The position numbers and the translations under genes were made by a program. From assembly GCA_024404675.1 (NCBI GenBank), contig JAKSPO010000001.1, forward strand, positions 558,001-622,000: 64,000 bases of DNA, given 5' to 3'. This document shows, piece by piece, positions 15,677 through 24,845 of the stretch. Origin of the DNA: Lachnospiraceae bacterium. Lineage in GTDB: Bacteria > Bacillota > Clostridia > Lachnospirales > Lachnospiraceae. How positions within the stretch are numbered: the stretch's first letter is position 1; the number at the start of each line of letters is the position of its first letter. The notes beneath the pieces are model-generated. The model was not told the DNA's origin, made no database searches, and saw only the letters and a program-made list of their open reading frames with translations.

Positions 15677-17695
15677 TCAGTATACCACAGTTTCGCTGCT
15701 TTTCGCAACCAAAAGATTGTACTCTGCCTCCGCCTCGGCATCGGAAAGAAGGGCTACATCCTCCCTGGCAGCCTTCAACGAATCGGCATCTCTTACGACG
15801 TCCGCAAGCATAAAGCTTAACGAACCGCTCTGCCGTATTCCGAAGAAATCTCCGGGTCCGCGAAGCCTGAGGTCCTCTTCTGCGATGGCAAAGCCGCTTC
15901 TCGCCTTTAATAAAACGGAAAGTCGCTGCTTTGTCGCCTCATCGGAATTCCCCTGGAACAGAATACAATAGGACTGCTTGCTGCCTCGTCCGACACGTCC
16001 GCGAAGCTGATGCAGTGCCGACAAGCCGAAGCGCTCTGCGTTCTCAATCACGATTACGGTCGCATTCGGCACATTGATCCCGACCTCGATTACCGTCGTG
16101 CTGACCAATACACGGATCACGCCTTTCGCAAAATCCTCCATAATCCGGTTCTTCTCCGCTCCGCTCATCTGGCCATGCAGAATCTCGATGCGAATAGAAG
16201 GCTCCAGTACGGTACGAAGCCGTTCGGCGCAGTCGGCTACATTCTCCCCTTCTACGCTTTCACTGTCCTCAATCATCGGGCAGATCACATATACCTGCTC
16301 TCCGGCCGCCAGGCGATCCCTCAGGAAGCGGTCGGCCGTCGGGCGATAGTTCTCCTCCACAACACAGGTCTTGATCGGCAGACGGTTCGCCGGCAGCTCG
16401 TCAAGAAGCGAGATGTCCATATCACCGTAAAGCATCATGGCAAGCGTACGCGGAATCGGCGTCGCACTCATGATAAGAAGATGCGGCGTTGCACCTTTTC
16501 CGATCAGCTGTTCCCGCTGCTTCACCCCGAAGCGGTGCTGCTCGTCAACGATTACAAGTCCGAGACACTTGAAGCTTACACTCTCCTGAAACAAGGCGTG
16601 CGTGCCGATGGCAATGGCACTCTCCCCGTTCCGAAGCTCCGCAAGACTCTGCTTTCGCTCTGCCGCGCTCATCGAACCGACAAGCAGGCTCACCCGGATT
16701 CCAAAGGGGGCAAGCATTTCCTGAAAATACGTAAAATGCTGTCTCGCGAGCACCTCCGTAGGCGCCATCAGGCAGCCCTGAAAGCCCTCCTCCGCACACA
16801 TGGAAAGCGCCAAAAGCGAGACAATCGTCTTGCCGGAGCCTACATCACCCTGTAAGAGTCGCTGCATCGGATAGGCGCCGGAAAGGTCGTTTACGATCTC
16901 CGCCGTTACACGCTTCTGCGCGTCGGTCAGCTCGTAAGGAAGCGCGCCGAGAATCTGGTCCGCAATCGTATGCTTTCTGATTAAAAAGCCGTTGGCCTCC
17001 CGAAGCACCGAGCTTCTTAGTTGTCGCATCGAAAGAAGGAAGCGGTAGAACTCCTCATAGGAAAGCCTGCGAATGGCCTCCTTTGTAATATCCTCATCCT
17101 TCGGGCAATGAATCTCCCGGTAGGCATCCGAAAGCTTCATAAAGCTGCGCGCTTTGCGAAGCTTCAGGGGCATACGCTCCGGAATATCCACCTCATTCAG
17201 TGCTACGGAAACTGCCTTCGAAACGGCATTGCCAGTAATTCCTGCGGTAAGGGCATAGATTGGCCGTAGGGATCTTCTTCGCTGACGGTATGCCTCCTCG
17301 GTATAAATCTCCGGCTGTATTAACTTAAGAAAGCGCCCATTTGCGCTCACTTTGCCGCGAAAGACAAGCTTTCGCCCTACAGGCAGCTGCTTCATAATAT
17401 ACGGACTGTTGAACCAGCAAAGCTCCAGCTCGCCGCTAAGATCTCGCACTCTTGCAACAATCATACGTCTTACGTTGCCGGGGATCGGCTTAGCGGATGC
17501 GGTAAGCATTCCCTCGACTGCACATACCTCTCCCGCCCGAAGGGAAGAGATCATAACCGGCTCGTCATAGCGCTCATAGCCTCTCGGAAAATGGTTGATA
17601 AGTTCCCCGACCGAATGTATGCCAAGCTTTTCATAAAGCTTCGCGGTCCGTTCACCGACACCCTTCAGTTTTACGATAGAATCCGTTAAAAGCAT
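15677..17695 (-). CDS. recG: ATP-dependent DNA helicase RecG
   Basis: About 672 residues. An N-terminal wedge/OB domain begins LKGVGERTAKLYEKLGI and includes PRGYERYDEP; the helicase core has LLQGDVGSGKT (Walker A), VDEQHRFGV (DEQH box), MSATPIPRTLA, and the RecG C-terminal motifs ERFGLSALHQLRGRVGRG and LRGPGDFFGIRQSG. RecG remodels stalled replication forks and Holliday junctions. The frame extends to 17755, but the ATG at 17695 has GAGGTAA just upstream and starts where family members start. The gene lies after a terminator that ends the fakA transcript, so it either has its own promoter or depends on read-through. Confidence 0.97.
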   Translation of the reverse strand: MLLTDSIVKLKGVGERTAKLYEKLGIHSVGELINHFPRGYERYDEPVMISSLRAGEVCAVEGMLTASAKPIPGNVRRMIVARVRDLSGELELCWFNSPYIMKQLPVGRKLVFRGKVSANGRFLKLIQPEIYTEEAYRQRRRSLRPIYALTAGITGNAVSKAVSVALNEVDIPERMPLKLRKARSFMKLSDAYREIHCPKDEDITKEAIRRLSYEEFYRFLLSMRQLRSSVLREANGFLIRKHTIADQILGALPYELTDAQKRVTAEIVNDLSGAYPMQRLLQGDVGSGKTIVSLLALSMCAEEGFQGCLMAPTEVLARQHFTYFQEMLAPFGIRVSLLVGSMSAAERKQSLAELRNGESAIAIGTHALFQESVSFKCLGLVIVDEQHRFGVKQREQLIGKGATPHLLIMSATPIPRTLAMMLYGDMDISLLDELPANRLPIKTCVVEENYRPTADRFLRDRLAAGEQVYVICPMIEDSESVEGENVADCAERLRTVLEPSIRIEILHGQMSGAEKNRIMEDFAKGVIRVLVSTTVIEVGINVPNATVIVIENAERFGLSALHQLRGRVGRGSKQSYCILFQGNSDEATKQRLSVLLKARSGFAIAEEDLRLRGPGDFFGIRQSGSLSFMLADVVRDADSLKAAREDVALLSDAEAEAEYNLLVAKSSETVVY

Positions 17696-17753
17696 ACTTA
17701 CCTCACATGTAAAGCACTTACAGTTTACCAGGCAAAAAGTGCGCCCGGGAAAC

Positions 17754-17781
17754 AAAAAAGGGCTGAGGTTACTCAGCCCTT
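17754..17781 (-). terminator. Terminator after fakA-like gene
   Basis: Stem GGGCTGAG/CTCAGCCC with a 4-nt loop, followed on the minus strand by TTTTTTG, 13 nt after the stop codon. Confidence 0.9.
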
Positions 17782-17793
17782 CAATCGAACAAT

Positions 17794-19476
17794 TTATTCT
17801 ACGGAAAGTACATAGTAGTAAATCGGCTGTCCACCGAAATGGGTCTCAACATCCAGATCGGGATGTGCCTCTGCAATCGCATCTGCCAAAGCATTGGCAT
17901 CCTCCTCCGAAGTCTCTGCACCGTAGTAGATACTGACAATTGCGGAATCCTCATCCACAAGTGCATCCACAAGCTCGCAGGAAACCTCATGAATTCCCTT
18001 ACCTACCGCAAGAATGCCTGCGTCGGCAATACCCATGATGTCACCCTCGTGAATATCCTTTCCGTCATAGCTGGTATCACGAACTGCATAGGTTACTTCG
18101 CCGCTCTTAACTGCGCCGAGTGCCTCAACCATCATCTGCTCGTTCTCTTCTGCGCTAAGCTCAGGCAGGAAGCTTACCATTGCGCTGATACCCTGCGGTG
18201 CGGTCTTAGAAGGAATGACGATAATATTCTTGTCCTCTACCAAAGACTTCGCCTGGGTAGCTGCAAGAATCACATTTCCGTTGTTCGGAAGAATGAATAC
18301 ATTCTTCGCATTAACCTGATCGATTGCCGTGAGCATATCCTCGGTGCTCGGGTTCATCGTCTGGCCGCCCTCGATTACGTAATCAACGCCAAGGCCGCGG
18401 AAGATCTCATTCATACCCTCACCGATGGAAACAGCGATAAAGCCAAGCTCCTTAGCAGGTGCCTTGGGTGCTTCCTTAACCGGTGCCGGATTCACATCGG
18501 CACCACTAGCCGTAATAACACGCTCGTTGTGCTCTTCACGCATATTGTCGATCTTCATTCTGGTCAGCTGACCATAGGTCAGTGCCTTCTGGATTGCAAG
18601 TCCCGGATCGTTCGTATGAACATGAACCTTAACCACATCGTCATCGGCAACACATACGATGGAATCACCGATAGAGGAAAGGAAGGTCTTGAAATCCGTC
18701 TCGTCCTTAATATCGAACTCCTTCTCAAGAAGGATGATAAATTCAGTACAATAGCCGAACTTAATGTCAGCGGTAGAAATATCATTGGAGCCTGCGCCGG
18801 TAACACGACCGCTTGCTGCTTCGGGCTTAGCCGCACCAAATGAGCTGAGATCGATCTCCTCACCGTTCATGCCAAGTCTGGCACCGCGCATAACCTCCAA
18901 AAGGCCGGTACCGCCGGAATCCACAACGCCTGCTTCCTTCAAAACAGGAAGAAGCTCGGGGGTGTTATCAAGAGCAATCTGCATACGCTCAATCACGCGG
19001 TCAAGAAACTCCTCAACATCCTCTGTATACTCCTGAAGCTCTGCAGCTGCCTCAGCACCTGCTCTTGCAACGGTAAGAATCGTACCCTCCTTCGGCTTCA
19101 TAACTGCCTTATATGCAGTATCCACTGCCTTGCCGAATGCCTCTGCAGCAACCGGAACGGTAAGCTCCTCGCATGCGCTGATACTCTTACAGAAGCCACG
19201 GAACAGCTGGGAAAGGATAACGCCGGAGTTACCTCTTGCGCCCTTCAGGGAGCCGGAAGAAATTGCCTTTGCAAGTGTCTTCATGGAAACCTCCTCCAAA
19301 GAGCCAATCTCCTTCACTGCAGACAAAATCGTCAGCGTCATATTCGTTCCGGTGTCGCCGTCGGGAACCGGGAATACGTTCAACTCATTAATAATCTCTT
19401 TCTGTGCTTCAAGACTCTTCGCTCCTGCAAGGAACATCTTCTTCAAAAGCGAAGCATCTACTGACTTAAGTGCCAC
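17794..19476 (-). CDS. fakA: DhaL/DegV-linked kinase, FakA-like (YloV)
   Basis: 560 residues. The N-terminal DhaL (DAK2) domain holds NVFPVPDGDTGTNM, whose Asp residues bind Mg-ATP, plus LKGARGNSGVILSQLFRG. A middle domain and a C-terminal domain (KSGEVTYAVRDTSYDG; IYYGAETSEEDA) complete the FakA plan. FakA phosphorylates fatty acids bound to FakB (DegV) proteins so that exogenous acids can enter phospholipids; no fakB gene is in view. The start is GTG at 19476 with AGGAGG 8 nt upstream. It follows the Asp23-like gene by 54 nt, the same order as yloU-yloV in Bacillus. Confidence 0.9.
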   Translation of the reverse strand: MALKSVDASLLKKMFLAGAKSLEAQKEIINELNVFPVPDGDTGTNMTLTILSAVKEIGSLEEVSMKTLAKAISSGSLKGARGNSGVILSQLFRGFCKSISACEELTVPVAAEAFGKAVDTAYKAVMKPKEGTILTVARAGAEAAAELQEYTEDVEEFLDRVIERMQIALDNTPELLPVLKEAGVVDSGGTGLLEVMRGARLGMNGEEIDLSSFGAAKPEAASGRVTGAGSNDISTADIKFGYCTEFIILLEKEFDIKDETDFKTFLSSIGDSIVCVADDDVVKVHVHTNDPGLAIQKALTYGQLTRMKIDNMREEHNERVITASGADVNPAPVKEAPKAPAKELGFIAVSIGEGMNEIFRGLGVDYVIEGGQTMNPSTEDMLTAIDQVNAKNVFILPNNGNVILAATQAKSLVEDKNIIVIPSKTAPQGISAMVSFLPELSAEENEQMMVEALGAVKSGEVTYAVRDTSYDGKDIHEGDIMGIADAGILAVGKGIHEVSCELVDALVDEDSAIVSIYYGAETSEEDANALADAIAEAHPDLDVETHFGGQPIYYYVLSVE

Positions 19477-19530
19477 TTTTACTTCCTCCTTCTTGCCAAA
19501 AACCCGCCATGCGGGCCGGCGCTTTCATCA

Positions 19531-19887
19531 TTAATCAATAACGCGGACGCCGTCCACATGAATATTCAGCTTTTCGACATTCAATCCGGAGAAATCCTCT
19601 ACACGATACTTTACATTCTCGTAAAGGTTCGCGCATACTGCCTGAATACTTACTCCGTAAGACACAATAATGTGTAAGTCAATGGTAATACGGTTATCGT
19701 TGATCTTCACCTGTACGCCGTGATTCAGGGAATCCTTTCGTAAAAGCTTAGACAAACCGTCCTTCATACTGACTGCTGCCATACCAACCACACCGAAGCA
19801 CTCGGTTGCGGCAGAGCCGGCATATTTTGCGATAACATTGAGATCAATGTAAACATCACCGTTTTTATTAGCCAATGTTCCGTCCAT
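19531..19887 (-). CDS. Asp23/Gls24 family envelope protein (YloU-like)
   Basis: 118 residues from ATG 19887, which has GGAGGAG about 6 nt upstream; the longer open frame to 20346 crosses rpmB and its terminator and is not used. The sequence GDVYIDLNVIAKYAGSAATECFGVVGMA, VQVKINDNRITIDLHIIVSYGVSI and NIHVDGVRVID is typical of the family. Asp23-like proteins sit at the membrane and respond to envelope stress; the biochemical activity is not known. The gene is upstream of fakA-like, as yloU is of yloV. Confidence 0.92.
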   Translation of the reverse strand: MDGTLANKNGDVYIDLNVIAKYAGSAATECFGVVGMAAVSMKDGLSKLLRKDSLNHGVQVKINDNRITIDLHIIVSYGVSIQAVCANLYENVKYRVEDFSGLNVEKLNIHVDGVRVID

Positions 19888-20042
19888 AAAAACTCCTCCT
19901 GACATTCTGATATACAGAAACTCATAGTCATTTGATATTGTATCATCAATTGGCAAAAAAATAAACACATTTTTCGAAAAAATGTGTTTCACTCGCTGTT
20001 TTTGTGTATTCGCACGCGCAAAGAGCGCCCTCCCGCAGAAAG

Positions 20043-20072
20043 AAAAAAGGGTACTGCCCAAGGGCAATACCC
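20043..20072 (-). terminator. rpmB terminator
   Basis: GGGTATTGCCC and GGGCAGTACCC pair around TT with one mismatch, followed on the minus strand by TTTTTTC. It lies 9 nt after the rpmB stop. Confidence 0.9.
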
Positions 20073-20080
20073 AAAACTTA

Positions 20081-20278
20081 CTATGCTCTTTCCACTTTGC
20101 CGGAACGGAGGCAAGAAGTACATACATGCATCTTCTGCGTTCCACCGTTAACCTTAACACGTACAGTCTGAACATTAGATTTCCACATTCTATTAGCTCT
20201 TCCGGAAACCTGACTACGTGTAATACTAATCTGTCTGCCGAAAAGTGCGCCCTTATCACAAATCTCACATTTTGCCAT
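20081..20278 (-). CDS. rpmB: 50S ribosomal protein L28
   Basis: 65 residues beginning MAKCEICDKGALFGRQISITRS. CEIC early and CTSC late (residues 4-7 and 55-58) form the zinc-binding Cys pairs of the C+ form of L28, so this version should bind zinc. The ATG at 20278 has AAGGAGG 7 nt upstream; an upstream extension to 20359 has no ribosome site and crosses the promoter. It is a component of the large ribosomal subunit. The gene is monocistronic, with its own promoter and terminator. Confidence 0.97.
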   Translation of the reverse strand: MAKCEICDKGALFGRQISITRSQVSGRANRMWKSNVQTVRVKVNGGTQKMHVCTSCLRSGKVERA

Positions 20279-20330
20279 GATACAAGCACCTCCTTCACTT
20301 GTAAATTGGTTGCAATAACCGAACATTGCC

Positions 20331-20359
20331 ATAATAACAGAAACAAGTAACAAATGCAA
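20331..20359 (-). promoter_or_regulatory. rpmB promoter
   Basis: Minus strand TTGCAT (20359-20354), 17-nt spacer, TATTAT (20336-20331), about 50 nt before the rpmB start. Confidence 0.8.
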
Positions 20360-20402
20360 GAACTTTTTTCATTTAATCGAAAAAAATTCCAAAACCTGCA
20401 AA

Positions 20403-20837
20403 TTACTGCTCCAAAAGCTCCTTGGCTGCCTCATCGACCTTGCTGTCGTCTACGCTGGCCTCGCCCTTCTTCTTTCCGAACATACCAAGGACACGGTTGA
20501 TAACCTCCGGAGCCATGTCGAATACTCTTGTGAGCGTATCGGTATCCTTTACGCTTATAAGGCGGGTGTTGCCGTCCTTAATCACCAAAATCGCAGAGGG
20601 GGTCATCTTACCGCCGAGGCCGCCTGCAACACGGTCGCGAGTTACATTCTTCTTGCCCTCTTCCTTCTTCGCATCCTTACCGAATGCGCCGGCACCGATA
20701 CCAAAGGCTACATCCACAAGCGGAAGAAGAACGGTTCCGTCATCCATCTTAATTGCCTCGCCTACTACGCTCTTCGTAGTAACAAAGCCCTCAAGTCCCT
20801 TCAAAAGCTCCTGTACTGTCTCATTCACATTAACCAT
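20403..20837 (-). CDS. gerW: GerW/YtfJ family sporulation protein
   Basis: 144 residues with the family core MDDGTVLLPLVDVAFGIGAG, GGKMTPSAILVIKDGNTRLISV and a helical C-terminus. In Bacillus YtfJ (GerW) is made in the forespore and needed for normal germination; many Clostridia that are not seen to sporulate also carry it, so a sporulation role cannot be assumed. It is the last gene of a five-gene unit and follows the DUF2953 gene by 18 nt, as ytfJ follows ytfI in Bacillus. The ribosome site is AAGGAG. Confidence 0.93.
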   Translation of the reverse strand: MVNVNETVQELLKGLEGFVTTKSVVGEAIKMDDGTVLLPLVDVAFGIGAGAFGKDAKKEEGKKNVTRDRVAGGLGGKMTPSAILVIKDGNTRLISVKDTDTLTRVFDMAPEVINRVLGMFGKKKGEASVDDSKVDEAAKELLEQ

Positions 20838-20855
20838 AATTCAATCTCCTTCCTT

Positions 20856-21956
20856 TTATGCAGCTTTTCCGAGAAGCTCCTTCGCTTCCTTCGGTGTTTC
20901 CATAATCGTTTCCTTCACCTTGTTCGCTTCCCGAATCACCTTACGGATATTCTTGTCGCGATACAGGCGTAATGCTCTCAATAATATGCCCCACAGACGA
21001 ATCCGCCCCTTCAGGTAGATATCGCCGCTTACAACGAGCCGGTTCTCAAAAGCCGGTTCCAAGCGAAGATAATCCGAAACATACAGATAAAGCGGTGCGG
21101 CAGCTCCGAAAATCTCGCCGGTCAGTGCCGGATCATCTAAGCCAAATGTAAGTCCGCCGTGATATTTCTTCGGTGCAATATGCTTTAATACCCAAAGCAG
21201 GTTCACCCAGGCAGTTTTCACCGCCTTTAGCGTGGACTTCTTCTTCACATATTCCTCTAAAAGGCCTTCCTTTCTTCGGAACAGTTCAAACATGGCAACC
21301 GCCGAATCCCACAGATCGTGTACCTTTTTCTTAAGTCCGTCGTACTTATCCTTGATCTTTTGCTTGATCGAAGCAAGCTTACCCTTGATTCCCTTCGGCT
21401 TCTCTTCCTCGTCTGAAGCTTCGCCATCCGCATCTATTTCCGCATCACCTTCGGGTTCGGTCTCGCCGTTTCCTTCGCTGTCTTCCTCGGAAGCGTTCTC
21501 CGCCTGCTCGCCTTCCGGCTTGGCGGTCTCCTCCGGTGCCTCATCACTAGCAGGCTTTTCGCCCGCATCGTCCTTCGGCTTTCCTTCAGAAGCCTCCTCC
21601 GTCTTCTCTTCTGCGTCCTTCTCCGACTTCTCTTCGGTCTTCTCCGAAGCTTCGTCAGCCTTTTCCTCCTCCGAAGTCTTTGCATCCGTAAGACGCCTCA
21701 GAACAGGAATTCCGAACACGCGAAGGATGAATCCGTTCTTTCCGCCGGTATTCATCAGATATTGGAAGCTTACAATCCTTAGCAGCCAGCGCACCTTCGC
21801 ATTCACATGAAGCTCAGGTCCGTCCTTATCTCCCTCTGCCGCCACCTCATAACGAAAGGCGGAGAACAGAAGTGCGGCAAGAATCAGAAGCACAAGGCAA
21901 AGCACGGAAAGCAGAATGATTCCGAGTATTTTCAGTATCAATAATACAATATGCAT
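20856..21956 (-). CDS. DUF2953 (YtfI-like) protein with long acidic insert
   Basis: 366 residues, longer than the usual 200-240. An N-terminal helix (LLILKILGIILLSVLCLVLLILAALLF) is followed by VAAEGDKDGPELHVNAKVRWLLRIVSFQY, typical of DUF2953. Residues about 93-185 form a highly charged Glu/Ala/Lys/Ser segment with no expected fold, and the C-terminal conserved part has WVLKHIAPKKYHGGLTFGLDDPALTGEIFG. The function of the family is unknown; its link with GerW suggests an envelope or spore role. The GGGAGG site is 6 nt before the ATG. Confidence 0.85.
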   Translation of the reverse strand: MHIVLLILKILGIILLSVLCLVLLILAALLFSAFRYEVAAEGDKDGPELHVNAKVRWLLRIVSFQYLMNTGGKNGFILRVFGIPVLRRLTDAKTSEEEKADEASEKTEEKSEKDAEEKTEEASEGKPKDDAGEKPASDEAPEETAKPEGEQAENASEEDSEGNGETEPEGDAEIDADGEASDEEEKPKGIKGKLASIKQKIKDKYDGLKKKVHDLWDSAVAMFELFRRKEGLLEEYVKKKSTLKAVKTAWVNLLWVLKHIAPKKYHGGLTFGLDDPALTGEIFGAAAPLYLYVSDYLRLEPAFENRLVVSGDIYLKGRIRLWGILLRALRLYRDKNIRKVIREANKVKETIMETPKEAKELLGKAA

Positions 21957-21992
21957 CCGATTCCTCCCTTCTTATCAGGTTCTAAACCCTGC

Positions 21993-22304
21993 TTACTTTA
22001 AATAATAGCTCTTCACATCAAAGCCGCCGGTCTCACGGTACACCTCGCCGAGCATCTCTTCTACAAGCTTTACGGCGTTAGCACGTCCTTCTGCAACTGC
22101 AAATACCGTGATATCATGCGCCTTCGCCTCCAAACGAAGGGCAAATACCGGAATGACCTCTAATACACTGCCTTCCGTCTGCGGCAGTGTTACGCAATAA
22201 AGGGTTCGCATGGACGGGCGCCATTTCTTCAGTTGCGAAAGCATCTTCTTTCGCTGTCCCTCCTGCTCTGCGGGTACCCTTAATTTCTCACTGATTGTTA
22301 TCAT
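21993..22304 (-). CDS. conserved-looking small protein, unknown
   Basis: 103 residues with a good ribosome site (GGGGG 6 nt before ATG) and clear operon position 36 nt before the DUF2953 gene. No domain is recognised. The sequence RTLYCVTLPQTEGSVLEVIPVFALRLEAKAHDITVFAVAEGRANAVKLVEEMLGEVY suggests an alpha/beta fold of beta strands followed by one helix, without membrane segments or Cys motifs. Confidence 0.7.
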   Translation of the reverse strand: MITISEKLRVPAEQEGQRKKMLSQLKKWRPSMRTLYCVTLPQTEGSVLEVIPVFALRLEAKAHDITVFAVAEGRANAVKLVEEMLGEVYRETGGFDVKSYYLK

Positions 22305-22347
22305 CTGCGTCCCCCTGTCTACAAGAATCTACGGTGTCCCGCAGCTT

Positions 22348-23703
22348 CTACTGTGCGCCGAGCAGATCCCAAAGCATCGCAACAGCGCCGCGCTTTTCAC
22401 CCTCGTTACTGCAGTTATGAAGAGACTGCAGCACATAATTCATAACCTCTGTATGGGAATTGAAGAATACCGGAAGCTCCTTCAATACCGATGCCATTAC
22501 ACATCGATTGTATGCCTTCGAGCGTCCCTTCATGCCGCTCTCCAATATAGAAAGCGTCTCGGCGGTCAGCTCGTTAAGCTTTGCCTTATCTACCATAACA
22601 ACCATCGAATCGGAAAGCTTTGCAAAGGTTGAGGTGGACATCAGCTTCTTTACAAGCATCGTCACTCTTCCCTCTTCGCTTTCGGCATAAGCCTTGTCAT
22701 TCTCGCAATAAGCATCCACTCTTGCCTCATCCTTCATCACGCGCTCCGAAAGCGGCTCAAGGCGGCCCTCCATATAGTGGAAGGCAGGTCCGAGCGGTCC
22801 TTCCTCGATATCTGCATTCTGTCCCGCAAGTGTCGAGAAGCCGTATGCCACGATAGAACCGATTGCCGGAAGCATCACAAGCTTCGCATCGGCATCCGTG
22901 TAAGTCCCGTCAATCAATGAAAGGGTATAAAATGCATTGATACATTCCTGTACGGCAAGCAGGTAATCCGCATCGACTGTCAGATTATCCCCGGCATCTG
23001 CGATGCGCTCCTCCCATCTGCTGCACTCCTCAAGCGACATTCCGTCCGTATCGAGCTCTTTCAGTGCATCGAGTAACGCGGTATACTCCGAAAATATCTC
23101 GCCCGCAGGCTTTTGCTGCATTGCTGCCGCAGAAATAATTCTGTACTGATACCCCTTCAGTGCATCCACATCGGAGTTCTCATAAATCGAAAAGCTGTCC
23201 TTGATCAGATCAAAGAAGCGATTCTTCGTAATCCGCACCGGAAGCTGCGAAACCATCAGCTGAATCCGAAGATTGACCTCCGTCGAATCCTCGGAAGCGA
23301 AAATGGTGCGAAGTAACTGTCTTGCCTCCTCCTCGTCGTCAAAGGGCTTCTCGCCGACACTGAAGGAATACTCCACACGATTCAACAAATACTCATAAAT
23401 CTGAAGCGAATCACATAATACCTGTACCTGCTCGGAACGCTCCACAACCTTCTCACGAAGTGCCGCCACGCCTGCCGCAACCTCCGAAGAAGAAGCATTG
23501 CCTTCATCGGCATACTTGCGAATCAGGGTAAGAAGCTGTCCGTAGATTCCGTTCAGTTCCTCCTGCAAGCCTCCCTTTTCCATCCCGTAACGCCCGTCAC
23601 GGATGCTCTCCGTCAGGTTGTAGAGATTGGCCGTCAGGTTCATCCAGGCAAGAGAATCATAGGCCTTATTCAACTGTTCGATTGCATGACTGTCTTTCTT
23701 CAT
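22348..23703 (-). CDS. soluble helical protein, unknown
   Basis: 451 residues, acidic, apparently all helical, with no signal peptide, membrane segment or recognised catalytic motif. It starts 5 nt after the rhomboid-like gene ends, so the two are translationally close. The C-terminus (KELPVFFNSHTEVMNYVLQSLHNCSNEGEKRGAVAMLWDLL) has repeat-like helices. I do not recognise the family. Co-occurrence with gerW and DUF2953 suggests an envelope- or development-linked role, but this is only context. Confidence 0.75.
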   Translation of the reverse strand: MKKDSHAIEQLNKAYDSLAWMNLTANLYNLTESIRDGRYGMEKGGLQEELNGIYGQLLTLIRKYADEGNASSSEVAAGVAALREKVVERSEQVQVLCDSLQIYEYLLNRVEYSFSVGEKPFDDEEEARQLLRTIFASEDSTEVNLRIQLMVSQLPVRITKNRFFDLIKDSFSIYENSDVDALKGYQYRIISAAAMQQKPAGEIFSEYTALLDALKELDTDGMSLEECSRWEERIADAGDNLTVDADYLLAVQECINAFYTLSLIDGTYTDADAKLVMLPAIGSIVAYGFSTLAGQNADIEEGPLGPAFHYMEGRLEPLSERVMKDEARVDAYCENDKAYAESEEGRVTMLVKKLMSTSTFAKLSDSMVVMVDKAKLNELTAETLSILESGMKGRSKAYNRCVMASVLKELPVFFNSHTEVMNYVLQSLHNCSNEGEKRGAVAMLWDLLGAQ

Positions 23704-23708
23704 AAAAC

Positions 23709-24680
23709 TTATTCATCCTTTGTATTGTTCGTATCGACCTTCTCCCGCACAACATGCACATGTGTATAAAGATGATCCATACAGTATTCAAATTCACCCT
23801 CGCATTTGGAGCAGAAACGAAACTCAAGCTCAGGGTCATCAAGCTCCGTGCGACCGCAAACCATGCAGCGGTGTCTGCTAACTACACTTCTGCCCTCCGC
23901 ATTGACGCTCGTCTGCTTCGCCTCACGCTCTCCCCTTCGTACCTCCGTCACATAAGTAAAGCGGCGCTTTGCTTGCTTCACAGAGCCCTTCTTCAGCTTT
24001 CTTGTACTGAAGAAGAATATGATAAAGTTCAACATCGCAACCGTAAGTGCAATCGCCTCATAAACGCCGAGTGCCTCGCCCGAAAACAGAAGCTCCAGGA
24101 TACTGAAGATGTGAAAAGCCGCATACACGATACCGATATACTTCACCTTAACCGGCAGGATAAAGAACAGAAGCAGGCTTACCTCTGAAAACTCCACGGC
24201 AAAGGCTAAAAACAGCGACAGATTGATATAATCTAACGTCACCCATATGGAAACACCGTAGCCGTATATGGAAAGAGTCGCAAAATAGGTAATAAATACC
24301 GCTATGATATTAAAAAAGATTCCGGAGAAATAAAACAGGTTGAACCGAAAGCTTCCCCATAGACCCTCTAAGGTACGTCCGATGAAATAATACAGGTATA
24401 AAGAGATCAGCATGAAAAGCATTCCCATGCCGCCGCCCGAGGAAGCCTCTACCGGCTGAATCAAAAAGGTCACAAGTCTCCAGACCTCTCCCTTAAGCAC
24501 CTTATTTACATCAAGGCTCAGCCAGTTGATGTAAAAGCCGGGGCTCAGCACAGAGATCAGCCAGCCAATCACATACATGGCCGTAACATAAACCATCAGG
24601 TTTTTGATAGCAAATCTGCCGAATTTCTTTTCAAGACGATATAACATATATTGGATACTCCACGAATCATTGTCATTCAT
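23709..24680 (-). CDS. rhomboid-like membrane protein with C-terminal zinc-binding tail, probable pseudoprotease
   Basis: 323 residues. Six hydrophobic segments between 24 and 225 follow the rhomboid plan, with WRLVTFLIQP in the first loop and GRTLEGLWGSFRFNLFYFSG ahead of the third segment. The Gly-x-Ser-Gly serine motif and the late catalytic His are absent, so it resembles inactive rhomboids or derlins rather than a protease. A cytosolic tail has HRCMVCGRTELDDPELEFRFCSKC and then EYCMDHLYTHVH, enough Cys and His for one or two zinc sites. It is the first gene of the operon reaching gerW. The ribosome site is not obvious, so the exact start is uncertain. Confidence 0.75.
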   Translation of the reverse strand: MNDNDSWSIQYMLYRLEKKFGRFAIKNLMVYVTAMYVIGWLISVLSPGFYINWLSLDVNKVLKGEVWRLVTFLIQPVEASSGGGMGMLFMLISLYLYYFIGRTLEGLWGSFRFNLFYFSGIFFNIIAVFITYFATLSIYGYGVSIWVTLDYINLSLFLAFAVEFSEVSLLLFFILPVKVKYIGIVYAAFHIFSILELLFSGEALGVYEAIALTVAMLNFIIFFFSTRKLKKGSVKQAKRRFTYVTEVRRGEREAKQTSVNAEGRSVVSRHRCMVCGRTELDDPELEFRFCSKCEGEFEYCMDHLYTHVHVVREKVDTNNTKDE

Positions 24681-24769
24681 TCTGAACTGTTCGGATCTTC
24701 TCCTCGGCGCTCAGGAAGTCCCTTCCCCCACCGTTCACAGATATTCTATTCTATTATAAAGATTTTCGA

Positions 24770-24798
24770 TAGCAATGTCAAACAGATTGTGATATACT
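24770..24798 (+). promoter_or_regulatory. Extended -10 promoter for rqcH
   Basis: TGA directly before TATACT (24790-24798) forms an extended -10 element; the -35 position holds only TAGCAA. It lies about 45 nt before the rqcH ATG. Confidence 0.5.
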
Positions 24799-24845
24799 GT
24801 AGCCGGGATATATCCCGAAACGTGTCTTTTAAGGAGAATGAAACC

